This document shows, piece by piece, positions 55,247 to 64,000 of a stretch of DNA of 64,000 bases (its first letter is position 1; every line of letters starts with the position of its first letter). The position numbers and the translations under genes are program-made. This DNA is from Nothopassalora personata (taxonomy: Eukaryota; Ascomycota; Dothideomycetes; Mycosphaerellales; Mycosphaerellaceae), in NCBI GenBank assembly GCA_033816765.1, contig CM066295.1:930001-994000 (forward strand), written 5' to 3'. Below the pieces are notes generated by a model. The model was given only the letters and a program-made list of their open reading frames with translations. It ran no database searches and was not told the origin of the DNA.

Positions 55247-55587
55247 TGTTACGGTTCGGTTCAGGAAGAACCCACAGCCACTCATTCTTCGGGAAGGACC
55301 GAAACTGAGCAGGTCGACTTCGCTCAGACTGATCAGCTCAGTGATCAGTTCGCTCAGTCTGCTCAGTGATCAGTCTGCTCAGTCTGATCAGTTACGCCAA
55401 GACATGGCACTATATAGACGACGCTTCTTTACGAGTAGATAGGAGCCTCGTGCTCAACTCAAATCAACACTCTTGTGTTAAGTTGCAACCTTGTAGTGAA
55501 CTCTCGTTCACACTACTTTAGAGACATATCGAGGATCGACACTTCCTAGGCCACCCACGTGACGAGGGACAAGGCCCAACCGCAACA
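55247..55587 (+). repeat. Element A 3' LTR
   Basis: 341 bp, the same as 53,099-53,439 over its whole length as far as I can read. Followed by the right CTTAG duplication at 55,588-55,592. Confidence 0.95.
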
Positions 55588-55592
55588 CTTAG
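55588..55592 (+). repeat. Target-site duplication, right copy (CTTAG)
   Basis: CTTAG directly after element A's 3' LTR, matching 53,094-53,098. Confidence 0.95.
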
Positions 55593-56534
55593 GATCCTTA
55601 TATCTACTTGCCTAGCGCTTGTAGAATTGAGGATTGTCCCTTAGATACTTACGGTAGGTCTTTAGCTAACCTTTCTAGGTATTGTCTATGCTTTCCTAGG
55701 GTAGTCGTAAGTTATAATTAACGATATTGCATTTTCCAAGGAATAGGCATGCTTTATTAGGAGGTTTTCTAGTCATTTTAGCATATGTTCGCCTTAGGCG
55801 ATCCCTCGTTATCTTTTCTAGGGGATAACTAGTAGTCTGTTAATCCCCTAATGTAGTAAATAAGATGCTCTTCTTAGTGTTACTATTTGCCTTATACTTA
55901 CTAGGGTTCCTTCTAGTAAACTTAAGACACCTCTAAATAGCGTCTTTAAGGTTATTGCTTAATTCCGCAATGATTCTACCTTTAGCTATATCGATAGTAT
56001 CCTCAATTATGCGGCATAGGTCATCTTTTATGTATAGGGTAAGTAGATGGCCCCTCTATCTAAGCTTTTAGTGAAGCTCGAGCCACTTTATAAGAAATTA
56101 GTCGATATTCTTACTCTTAGGTCCCTTTATAAGCTTATTGTGTTAGCTCTAAAGAATCACCCTTCTACTCTTAGTCTTAGGCTCTAGTTTAGCTTTAAGG
56201 TATGTCTACCAAGTAGAGAGGGTATCTAGTCGGCTAAGAAGGTCGTTAAGGTACATTTATAGAATAGTCCTCTCGAAGTAGGATTTTAGGGAGCGTTCAC
56301 GAGTTATAAAGTCCTCGTATTCTTTCTTCTAATCCCTATATATCGTATACCGGAGGTTGTACGATATGCTAATTCTACTAAACAGGGTCTATGTAGCTGC
56401 ATTATCGTCTTTAGTAGGAGGGTTTAGTAGAGGGCCTATAACTGGTTCCTAAGGTTTAGGTAATAGATCGAGATCCATTTCCTAGGTTATCGTACCGTCT
56501 TATAACTTCCCTTCTATATACTTCTATAAGTCCA
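55593..56534 (-). pseudogene. Copia gag (RIP-broken), cut off from pol by element A
   Basis: The minus strand from ATG about 56,534 reads, with RIP stops, MDLDLLPKP (56,475 on), LFSRISISYNLRYTIYRD, YEDFITRERSLKSYFERTIL, LYIKDDLCRIIEDTIDIAKG, CLFLGKCNIVNYNLRLP and KTYRKYLRDNPQFYKR, ending at A's insertion point and continuing as ALKLIKDL on the other side. Fungal copia gag proteins share this helical layout. The original zinc knuckle CxxC...C is represented only by LFLGKCNIVNYN. Confidence 0.65.
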
Positions 56535-56590
56535 TTCTAACTACTTTAGCCTAAGTCTAAAGGTAGAAGTTATTAAACATAGAGGGATTA

Positions 56591-57010
56591 TGTTATTATC
56601 TCGTTCTAGGGCTAGTCTTAAAAGAGAGATAAGTTAAGTCACGTGGCGGTATTCTTTAGAGAGGCTAAAGTAAGCTAAGCGAAGATGAATGATAGAAATA
56701 AGAGTTATATTCTAATTAGTGAGATAGTAACATGAGTTAAACGCATTAGAACCATAAGGGTTTCTAGCGTTCCTAAATATAAAGGAAATCATTATTAATC
56801 TGCTCCGATCTATTGATCTATTTTACAGATCGTATAGAGCAATAGATTAATTACTATCGTGCTCTGTTCTAATCTATTAATCTGTCTTATAGGTCTCGTA
56901 GAGTAATAGATTACTCTATAGTAGCTGTGCCTTTCTAGCTGTAGTAGCGCCCACTTAACTGTAGAGGCTCTAATTAGTCGCTAAGCATTAGCCTAATCTA
57001 ACCTGTAACA
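56591..57010 (-). repeat. Element B 3' LTR
   Basis: 420 bp. On the plus strand it starts TGTTATTATCTCG and ends CTGTAACA, followed by the polypurine tract complement CTATCCCCCTCTT. A TATATTTAG box in element sense (about 56,773-56,781) lies about 37 bp before GCGTTTAA (56,744-56,737), the predicted RNA start. Its left 160 bp match 63,065-63,223. Confidence 0.85.
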
Positions 57011-57090
57011 CTATCCCCCTCTTAGCTTAGCTCGCCTCGAGCTTAGGTTATAGTCCTGCCGCCTTGTCCCTTCGTTTAGTGTTCTCGTTT

Positions 57091-57597
57091 ATGTCTTCCT
57101 TAATATACTAAAGGCTCCTTCTTCCTCGAGTACTTCTCGTCGTCTTAAGTTAGCCGAAACTATCGACAACTTCGGAGAGATAATAGTGCGGTCCTATTCC
57201 AATTGTCGGGCGCATTCGCGGGTATGTAAGGTACATATATCATCGGGGCGGTGTAATAAGTGTGTTCGTCGAAACATTCGTTATAATGTAAAGGTGTCGC
57301 GTTCCGAGTTCGATCGCCTTATTAGTGAAAAGAAGAAACTGTAGCGGCAGATAAAGGAAGCCCGCGAGGCTTAAGAGCGTACTCGCGAGGCCCTTAATAC
57401 TGCGTATGCGAAGGAAGAACGGTTACGTAGGTAGATAGAGCTCGTAGATTAGAGAGCTAACGAGGCTATTGCCGTAGAGTCGGCGGACCTGTTAGAGCTA
57501 GAGTAGGAGGGGTTAGCGGACTTCCACCTAGCTCCTAACACTTGGAATCTTCTTATCGACTAAGGTTATAATGTCTCCTCCGATTTCTAGTTATATA
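57091..57597 (+). pseudogene. Element B antisense zinc-cluster/coiled-coil ORF (RIP-broken)
   Basis: Plus strand, antisense to B, with ATG 57091 (MSS...) 80 bp from the LTR, then a frame change or RIP stops. The main frame reads LAETIDNFGEIIVRS, YSNCRAHSRVCKVHISSGRC, NKCVRRNIRYNVKVSRSEFD, RLISEKKKL, KEAREA, TREALNTAYAKEERLRR, ANEAIAVESADLLELE and a tail DFHLAPNTWNLLID. Allowing two Tyr for RIP-converted Cys, the spacing is C-x2-C-x6-C-x8-C-x2-C-x6-C, the exact fungal Zn2Cys6 pattern. The coiled coil follows as in element A. Stops occur at Trp/Gln-type positions. Confidence 0.7.
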
Positions 57598-57619
57598 GTC
57601 CTCCTTCTCTTCGAGGTTC

Positions 57620-60600
57620 TTCCGGCGCTAGAAATACTCTATTAGAAGTAGCCGGTAGTTCTTAAGGTTTCTTTCTAGTTCCTAGGTATTTTCTAATTCG
57701 TCGTATCCTTTCTATTTAACAAGGTATCGCTAACCTTTCTTATCTAGGATTCTTGTAACTTCGAATTCGTTTTCTACTTCCGGCTCGAAATAGAAGCTCT
57801 CTTAGTAGGGTGTTTCGGTGTCTACGGGTTCTAACTTAGAGATATGAAAGACTAGGTGGATTTTTGCGTCTAGTAGTAGTCGTAGGCGGTAGTTAACTAG
57901 TTCTATAACTTTATCGATAAAAAATGGTCCGACCTTAATATAATCTAGTTTCTTAGTCTATCTTCTTGTTCTTAAGTTTTTTATAAGGAGATAGACCTTA
58001 TCCCCCTCTTTTAGTAGAGGTGCTATTTTTCTTATGTCCTACTATTGTTAAGACAGTTTTTGTTGTGCATCTTCGATCGCCTTACGTGTTTCTTTATACA
58101 CTTCCTTAAGAGTATCCGTTGTTACGATTGCTCTTTCGGCTTGTAGGTAAGATCTAGGTGTTCTAAATAGGTTAGGATCTTTACTAAAGTTCGCATAAAA
58201 TGGTGTCGTTAAAGTTGTCTCTAATTTGTGGTTGTTTAGTACAATCTACGCTATTGGTAGTAATGAGACCTAGTTATCTTATGCATAATTGATATAGTGT
58301 CGTAGGTATTGTTCTAGCGTTTAATTCATCCTTTCGGTTTGTCCGTCTGTTTCCGGATAGTATGCTATTAACAGCTTATGTTTAATTCCGATCGTTCCTA
58401 TAAGCGTCTTCTAGTAGTTTAATGTAAATAGCTTGTCTCTATCCGTTATAAACGCTTAAGGGAATCCGTAGTATCGGATAAGTCTATCTAGTACGAGGTA
58501 TCCGAGCTACTCTACATTGTACGTTTCCGATGTAGGAGTGAAGTGTGCGTATTTTGTAAGTCTATTAACTATAACTAGTATTATGTCGTATAGTTGTTTC
58601 GTAACTTAATCCTTTAACGGTAGGAGTTTCGTAATAAAGTCTATTGTAACTTCGTCCCATAGTTTTATCGGTAGCGTCCTAAACTGTAGGTGACCGTATT
58701 TTGTATGTCTCGTAGCCTTGTTTCGTTAGTAGTGTACGCATTGTTTAATGTAGCGTAACACCTTAAGTCTTATCTATGGGAATAAGAAACTGCGTTATAT
58801 TAGGTCTATTGTTTTTAAAGTTCCGGGGTGTCTATAAGTTAGTCCGTCGTAATGTTGTTATATACATTCTTCTTCTCGATCCTTAGGTACTTAGTATTTT
58901 CCTTGCGATATAGGGAATTGTTCGTCCCTATCGCCTAATATCCGTACGATGTTATTAAATTCTCTTGTGTTAGTACTAAGACTTCCGTCGGGGTTCGTCT
59001 TTAATATCTTGTGTTGCACTGGTTCTTTTTCTTCTATATAGTCGCTTCTTTGGCTTAGCGCGTCGGCGCGGCCATTCTCTCGTCCTAGAGTATATTTAAT
59101 TTCGAACTTATACTATCCTAGTAGCTCCGACTAGCGGGCTTGCCTTCGGGTAAGTTCTTTCGTCGTCGTGAAGTACGTAAGATTCTTATAGTTAGAAAGA
59201 ATCGTTAACTTCGGTAAGCCCTCGACATATACTCTCTAATGTTATATAGTAGCAATAATGGCTAGAAGCTCTTTATTATAGATGTCGTAGTTCTGTTCCG
59301 CTATAGTTATTTTCCGGAAGTAATAGGCTACTAGGTGTCTCTACCTATCGTGTGTCTATGTTAAACACGCGCCTATTTCTATATTAGATGCATCGGTCTC
59401 GATATAGACTTCCTTGCTACTATCGAATAGTCGAAGCGTAGGGGCTGAAGCGCATTATTCCTTAAGTTTCTTAAATGCTTTAATCTGTTCCTTTCCCCAT
59501 TTCTAAGTAACGTCCTTTCTTACAAGCATCGTTATTAGTGCTACTATCTTTAAGTAATCCTTAATGAATTTCCGGTTATAGTTCGCTAGTCTAAGGAATG
59601 ATTATACGTCCTTAACTATTTTCGGTTCTAGCTACTCTCTAATTGACTATGTCTTCGTAGGGTCGATCGTTATCCCTATAGTGCTAATAATAAAGCCTAG
59701 GAATTTAACTTCTTTCTTATAGAATTCGCATTTCTCGGGTGCCGTCTTGAATCCTAATTGCGTGAGTCGTTCGAAGACGTCCTAGACTTGTCTTATGTGT
59801 TTCTATAGGGATCCTTTCGTGTAGACTAGTATATCGTCTATATAGGCGATAACGCATACATCGAGTAGGTCTCTAAGTGTTTCGTTAACAAGGTCCTAAT
59901 AGGATGCGGGTGCGTTAGTTAATCCTATTAGCATAACTAAGAATTCGTAAAGTCCGTATCTTATTCTAAAAGCGGTTTTCCATTCTTCTCCTTCTACTAT
60001 TCGTATAGCATAGAAGGCATCTCGTAGGTTAATCTTCGTATACTAGTCTAATCCGGTTAATCTATCTTATGCTTCTTCGATGTTAGGTAGCGGGTATCGG
60101 TTCTTAATCGTAATCTCGTTTAACTTCCTATAGTCTTATACGAGTTGTAACTTCCCGTTTACTTTTAGAACGAACATATATAGAGTTCCTATACTTAAGG
60201 TAGATCTTCTTATCTATTCTTTAGCTAGCTTCTCCTTTAGCTATTCTCGTAGGGTCTATAGCTCTTTCTTAGACATTTAATATAGGGGTCCTAATAGAGG
60301 CTCTTTCCCTAGCTAAATGTTTATCTTATAATCCTATAGGCGGTACTTAGGTAAGGCGGTTTTGCCTCTCTCCTCTTTAAAGAGTCGCGACCACTTACGA
60401 TACTCCTTAGGAATACTTAACTCTAAGATATTAGTATTCTTCGATAGTGCGTTACTTCTATTACTTCTAGTAACTTCGTAACCCGGCGGCCCTACGCTAG
60501 TGTCTATCCCGGTCGAAGGTAGTTCTTCTATCCTTCTATTCGGCGTAAGCTATATCTCGTTTAGCTGTTTTCTTACCTTATCTACTAGTGAACGCTACTA

Positions 60601-63054
60601 CTACGTAGGCTAAATGTCGATAACGCAATCGCATTCCCTAAATATAAGTACTCCTCTTCTCTAGTCGATTACTAGATTGTGCTTTCTTAACTAAGACATA
60701 CCTAATACTATGTTATAACTAGCTATATTAGTAACATCTAAGGTAATATTCTCGTAGTACTATTAGATAGCTAGTAGCAATAGTGTCGTCTCCTATTCTA
60801 CGCTAGGTAACGATAATCCGTTTACCGCGATTAACTCGTAACCCTATTTCTTCTTTAGGGTAGCTAACCCGTTTCTTCTTATAAAAGACTTAGAGATAAA
60901 ATTCCCCGCTACTCCTAAGTCGATTATAACACTAGTCTTGTGTCCGTTAACGATTGCTTATGTCTAGAAAACTGTGTTTAATGTCAATACGTAAGCCTAA
61001 GTATTATATAACTCCCTTCGGTCGCTTATTCCTAGGGAGCCGATTCTTTTCCCTATTCGTATATAGAACGTCGTGCTTCGTGTCTCGAGGCCTCCGCTTA
61101 AACCTAGCGCGAGCCTTTCTATGTCCACACCTATATTCGGTGACGTTCCTAGATCTTCTACGTTTCTAAGTAGAGAGCCCGGACGTACTATACTACTGTT
61201 CGTAGTTCGTTTAAGACGAAAGTTCCTACTAGTGTTAGGTATCCGGTACCTGTTATTCGGCTTCCTATCGGTAGTCGTTCTATAATAGCGGTTGCTAGAT
61301 TTTCGGTTGTTTCTATAAGTGGGTATCCCTAGGCTATGCCTCGTAGGGTATCGAGTGTCTTGTTAAACTTAATAGAATGTAGCCTCCTTCGTCTACCTAT
61401 CTTAGGTAGGAATTCCTCGTACCTTCTTTATAGGTAGATAATTATGTCGTACAGTTTCTTAGGTACATCTACCGTAAAGGTAAGTTGTTCGTTATCGTCG
61501 TTAGTGTCGCTCTCTTCTCCTTCGGAGGAATCTTCTTCGCTTAATTCTTCCGGATCCTATTCTTCCTCGATAGTATTTAGCCCGGTAGTTTCTTAACTTT
61601 CTTCTTATAGTTCTAGTAACTATGATCCGTTCTATCCTAGGTCCTAATTTTCTTTATCGCTTCTATCTTCGTTAAAGTAGGATTCGTCGATGTCTACTTC
61701 TCGGAGCGTGGCGTTTTGCCTATACGTCGCTCCTAGGGTTCCTCGTAGTTGCTAGGGCTAATACCCTACGCCTAACTTCGCGGCGTAGTAGACTTAACAC
61801 GAGTCTTAGTAACAGAATCGCTAATAAAGGCTTCTATAACTATTTCGAGACTCTAATTCGATCTCCTAATCGACTCTTCGTGTTATTATGTTGAACTGTC
61901 GTAGTTAGTTCTTCGCATTAAATAGAATAACTACCATTTGCTGCCTATAGTATCCTCCTCGTCCTTCTAAGGGGTCTAGGAGAGGCGTCGTGCTTCTATT
62001 GCTAGCTCTCTCCCCTACTCTCTAAGTATAGTCGGTATCTCCTCGAGATCTAACGCTACTCTCGGATTTACTAGTTCGGGGTTGCATTATATTAAATTGC
62101 TCGCGGCGCACTATATTTTTACCGCGGCAATCCCGCGCTATGTAGCCTTCCTTACTATAGGCATAGTATATAAGTTTTCCTTTTCCTTTAAAGGGCTTTC
62201 CGTAGCCCCTACTCTTAACGATCTTCCGTCCTCGCTAGGTAACGTCTAGTTCTATTGGTTGTAGTCTATAGTAGGGTTAGCTTTATCGTAAGAATTCTCC
62301 CTTCGTAACGTATCCTCCTAAGGGTCTACGGTCCGGAGCATATCCTACTATTCCTCCTACTTTAGAGTCGTATTTCTTCTCCTAGTATCGTTCCTAGAGC
62401 TAGTTATCTATGTTAATCGACGCCTTTATTAGCTCTTCGAGGTTAGTAATCTATCCCCCGTGTCTTATTAACTCGTCCTTAACGGAGTCTTTAAGTCCAC
62501 GTCGGAACATAGTTATTAACGCCGTCTAGTCCTATCCGGTGATTTGTCCGTATTCTTCGAATTTAGCGGCATACTCTAAAGTAGACGTCTTCTACTTTAG
62601 GTGTTAAATAATTCGTATAGCCTATTAGACTTCGTTCGAGGTTCTAAAGATTAACTTCATCTTTTCTTTAAAAAGGGTATAGCTCCTAAACATTCCGGTG
62701 GGGTCTATTCGTCCTATACCTTTAAGGTATTCCTTGAGGTAAGGTTTAATCTAGTTCTACGCACTTCCGCGAAGGTACGTAATAGCGAAGATAGTTCTTT
62801 TATCGGCATCGACTAGGTTAAACATAAGATATATATCTATCTAATTAATCTAGTCGTCGAACTTAGCCCTGTCTCTATAGAAGAGGTCTAGCTTAGCAGC
62901 CTTAACGTCGTTCTTCCTTAGAGTAGGCTCGTTATCGTCATTAGACTTATCGTCCTTCGTAGTGGTCTATTGTAGTAGCGTACGGCGGATGCTTCCTACT
63001 TCGCTAGGGGCGGGTGTTCCCCTACTAGCTGCTTAAGTAGCGCTTATCCTAAGG
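57620..63054 (-). pseudogene. Element B gag-pol with chromodomain (RIP-broken)
   Basis: Gag blocks (about 62,900-62,300): TIFAITYLRGSA, IKPYLKEYLKGIGRI, LEYAAKFEEYGQITG, GLKDSVKDELIRHGG. Zinc knuckle near 62,130 reads YYAYSKEGYIARDCRGKNIV with Cys converted to Tyr. RT near 59,830: DVCVIAYIDDILVYTKGSL. RNase H near 59,400: EVYIETDASNIEIGACLT, then AEQNYDIYNKELLAIIATI. RNase H end and linker: GRENGRADALSQRSDY. Integrase zinc domain near 58,820: HYDGLTYRHPGTLKTIDLI. Chromodomain near 57,750: EFEVTRILDKKG, YLVK(stop)KGYDELENT(stop)E, with both stops at the conserved Trp positions. No functional product is possible. Confidence 0.88.
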
Positions 63055-63062
63055 GCGTTTAA
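63055..63062 (-). other. Self-priming primer-binding site of element B
   Basis: In element sense TTAAACGC, two bases after the 5' LTR. It is the exact complement of GCGTTTAA in B's 3' LTR (56,744-56,737). It pairs with GCGTTCAA in B's 5' LTR (63,218-63,211) apart from one RIP-type change, so the original pair was probably TTGAACGC / GCGTTCAA. Confidence 0.6.
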
Positions 63063-63064
63063 AG

Positions 63065-63223
63065 TGTTATTATCTCGTTCTAGGGCTAGTCTCAAAAGAG
63101 AGATAAGTCAAGTCACGTGGCGGTATTCTTTAGAGAGGCTAAAGCAAGCTAAGCGAAGATAAATGATAGAAATAAGAGTTATATTCTAATTAGTAAGATA
63201 GTAACATAAGTTGAACGCATTAG
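63065..63223 (-). repeat. Element B 5' LTR, truncated by element C
   Basis: Matches the first 160 bp (plus-strand view) of 56,591-57,010, with differences of C/T and G/A type only as far as I checked. It breaks off at ...GCATTAG, where element C's LTR starts; the rest lies beyond C, outside the window. Confidence 0.85.
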
Positions 63224-63564
63224 TGTTAGGAACCGCTGTACGTTATCCTAACCGGGCTTAGATCTTTATAGAGATGTCTCGAACGTTAAGAAGGTAGTGG
63301 TCCTAAATAGTATATAGTGTATACTTAAAATGAGTTAAGTACGAGGCTCCTATCTACTCGTAAAGAAGCGTCGTCTATATAGTGCTATGTCTTAGCGTAA
63401 CTAATTAGTCGGATTAGTTAATCTGTCCTACTCTCTCTACTCTATTATAGAGCACGCAGATTAGAGAGAGTACTCTATATATCGGATCCTTCTAGTAGTG
63501 TGTAGGCATCGATTAGTTAGGCATCGATTAGTTAGCTAGAGCTTCTCCGGATCGATCCGTAACA
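63224..63564 (-). repeat. Element C 3' LTR, related to element A's LTR
   Basis: 341 bp. In element sense it starts TGTTACGGATCGATCCGG and ends GGTTCCTAACA. A block around TATATAGACGACGCTTC and the following CGAGTAGATAGGAGCC is the same as in A; differences (GCC/GCT, ATGG/ATAG, GTGCTCAA/GTACTTAA) are RIP-type. U3 and U5 otherwise differ. CGG-N6-CCG lies at 63,548-63,559. The tandem ATCGATTAGTTAGGC unit occurs twice near 63,508-63,536. Confidence 0.85.
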
Positions 63565-63640
63565 CTATCCCCCCTTTAGCCTAGCTTCGTCCCGAAGCTC
63601 TTATATAATAAATGTGTCCCTAATTTATGTTTCGTTAACG

Positions 63641-64000
63641 ATGTCGTCCTCTCGTAAACTATCCTCTAAGATTAGCTTATCCGTCCGTCGAACCCGCCTT
63701 ACTAATAAGATCGAGTTACTTAGGGTCGTTATAGTCTAAAAATGCAGTCGCTACGTCGTAAAGGATATCGCCTACCGCGTGTATATCTCATCTAGAAAGT
63801 GTGGTGCTTATATTCGTTTAAACCATAAGGGTTGCGACATTATTATGTCGGAAGGCGACTAGTCCCGCCTACGAAAACAGCGCGCCGCTCTAGAGGAGAA
63901 AATGTCGTTATATCTACGTAGAATGCGCGAGTTGCGGGCGACACTCTAGCGCCTCTAAGAGGAAGAAGCTACCGCGTAGGAAAAGAAGTCCCGCCTTTAG
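63641..64000 (+). pseudogene. Element C antisense zinc-cluster/coiled-coil ORF (RIP-broken, partial)
   Basis: Plus strand, antisense to C, ATG 76 bp from the LTR, MSSSRKLSSKISLSVRR, aligned with element A's MSSSKSFSKTSLRRK. One frame runs to the window edge, broken only by TAG/TAA. The cysteine region reads KCSRYVVKDIAYRVYISSRK then CGAYIRLNHKGCDI; with Tyr taken as converted Cys the spacing is C-x2-C-x9-C-x5-C-x2-C-x7-C. A charged coiled coil follows (LRKQRAALEEKMSLYLRRMR). Confidence 0.7.

Larger units (their letters stand above)
53099..55587 (+). mobile_element. Element A: intact gag-only LTR retrotransposon (non-autonomous, gypsy-like)
   Basis: 2489 bp, bounded by 341-bp LTRs that are identical as far as I can read, TG...CA ends and a perfect 5-bp CTTAG duplication. 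Inside are an intact gag ORF on the plus strand, a convergent antisense ORF for a zinc-cluster/coiled-coil protein, a primer-binding site of self-priming type and a polypurine tract. There is no protease, RT, RNase H or integrase and no room for them. The element has ordinary base composition and no RIP damage, while all flanking transposon sequence is heavily damaged. It inserted recently, after the copia element was mutated. It must use enzymes from a relative. The type corresponds to what has been called TR-GAG or LARD-like elements. Confidence 0.95.
47951..56590 (-). mobile_element. Ty1/copia LTR retrotransposon, RIP-degraded and nested
   Basis: A minus-strand copia element whose 3' LTR is on the left (47,951-48,203), interrupted by element A at 53,099-55,587 and by element B at its 5' end (56,591). 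Excluding A it spans about 6.1 kb. Order from right to left is gag, protease, integrase, reverse transcriptase, RNase H, then an extra ORF. The domain order protease-integrase-RT-RNase H identifies copia. Nearly every frame is broken by TAG or TAA where Trp or Gln is expected, the mark of C-to-T change at CpA on either strand (RIP). Its 5' LTR is not seen; it is destroyed or beyond B and the window edge. Confidence 0.88.
56591..63223 (-). mobile_element. Element B: Ty3/gypsy chromovirus, RIP-degraded
   Basis: Minus-strand gypsy element with its 3' LTR on the left (56,591-57,010) and the start of its 5' LTR on the right (63,065-63,223), where element C interrupts it. From right to left: gag with zinc knuckle, protease region, RT (YIDDILVYTKGS), RNase H (ETDASNIEIGACLT), integrase (zinc domain with YRHPGTLKTIDLI), and a chromodomain, the chromovirus order. 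Next to the 3' LTR is an antisense zinc-cluster ORF. Trp, Gln and Cys codons are turned into TAG/TAA/TAY throughout. B inserted next to the copia gag start, probably into the copia 5' end. Confidence 0.88.
63224..64000 (-). mobile_element. Element C: gypsy-type LTR element, 3' end only, RIP-degraded
   Basis: Minus-strand element inserted into B's 5' LTR. Only its 3' LTR (63,224-63,564), polypurine tract and antisense ORF are inside the window; the rest runs off the right edge. Its LTR is 341 bp, the same length as element A's, and shares A's core promoter. It is RIP-mutated. Whether it had pol cannot be seen. Confidence 0.8.

Noticed and set aside
60954..61285. Two overlapping plus-strand frames of about 70 codons inside element B
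   Set aside because: They lie antisense to B's RIP-degraded pol, away from the conserved antisense ORF position, and match nothing.
47951..64000. CRISPR, prophage or bacterial mobile elements
   Set aside because: The region is a fungal LTR retrotransposon nest; repeats are LTRs, not spaced short repeats.

Overview
This window is nuclear DNA from a filamentous ascomycete. The genes have short GT-AG introns of about 49-175 bp. They include typical ascomycete families: an Mdv1-type WD40 protein, an EF-hand external NADH dehydrogenase, Upf3, Esf1, Pop5, and HET and BTB gene relics. Part of the window carries transposons damaged by repeat-induced point mutation (RIP). The protein style suggests Dothideomycetes, but I cannot fix the species from sequence alone.

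Positions 1-45.5 kb are mostly ordinary housekeeping sequence. In order they hold: a partial conserved gene at the left edge; a divergent pair POP5 / ESF1 (RNase P/MRP and 18S rRNA processing); two decayed copies of one unknown gene and a BTB relic; a head-to-head pair DIB1 / LEA1 (U5 and U2 snRNP); an unknown Cys-rich small protein; a divergent pair aldehyde dehydrogenase / NDE-type dehydrogenase; a divergent pair MDV1 / chorismate mutase; a damaged membrane-protein gene and a BTB gene; a GH13 alpha-glucosidase; a WDR48/Bun107-like WD40 protein with a (TTG)n tract of about 180 bp upstream; a HET C-terminal fragment; UPF3; and a WD40 protein of 1773 residues. Intron/exon structures were worked out by hand from reading frames and splice sites.

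From about 47.95 kb to the right edge is a nested stack of LTR retrotransposons. The oldest is a Ty1/copia element on the minus strand. It is heavily RIP-mutated (Trp and Gln codons turned into TAG/TAA) and has an extra ORF of about 340 codons between pol and its 3' LTR. A Ty3/gypsy chromovirus ('B', minus strand, also RIP-mutated, chromodomain still readable) inserted into its 5' end. A third element ('C', minus strand, mostly beyond the right edge) inserted into B's 5' LTR. A fourth element ('A', 53,099-55,587) inserted into the copia gag/protease region. A is pristine: two apparently identical 341-bp LTRs, a perfect CTTAG target duplication, no RIP, an intact gag ORF and no pol.

The most interesting system is shared by A, B and C. 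Each carries, next to its 3' LTR and on the antisense strand, an ORF for a small protein with a zinc-cluster-like six-cysteine motif (exact Zn2Cys6 spacing in B) followed by a coiled coil. It starts about 76-81 bp inside the LTR. A and B also show a covarying 8-nt complementarity between the predicted RNA 5' end in the LTR and the primer-binding site, as expected for Tf1/sushi-type self-priming. A is therefore a gag-only, self-priming, potentially mobile element that would need pol from a relative. It carries an antisense candidate regulator that its RIP-killed relatives also carried.
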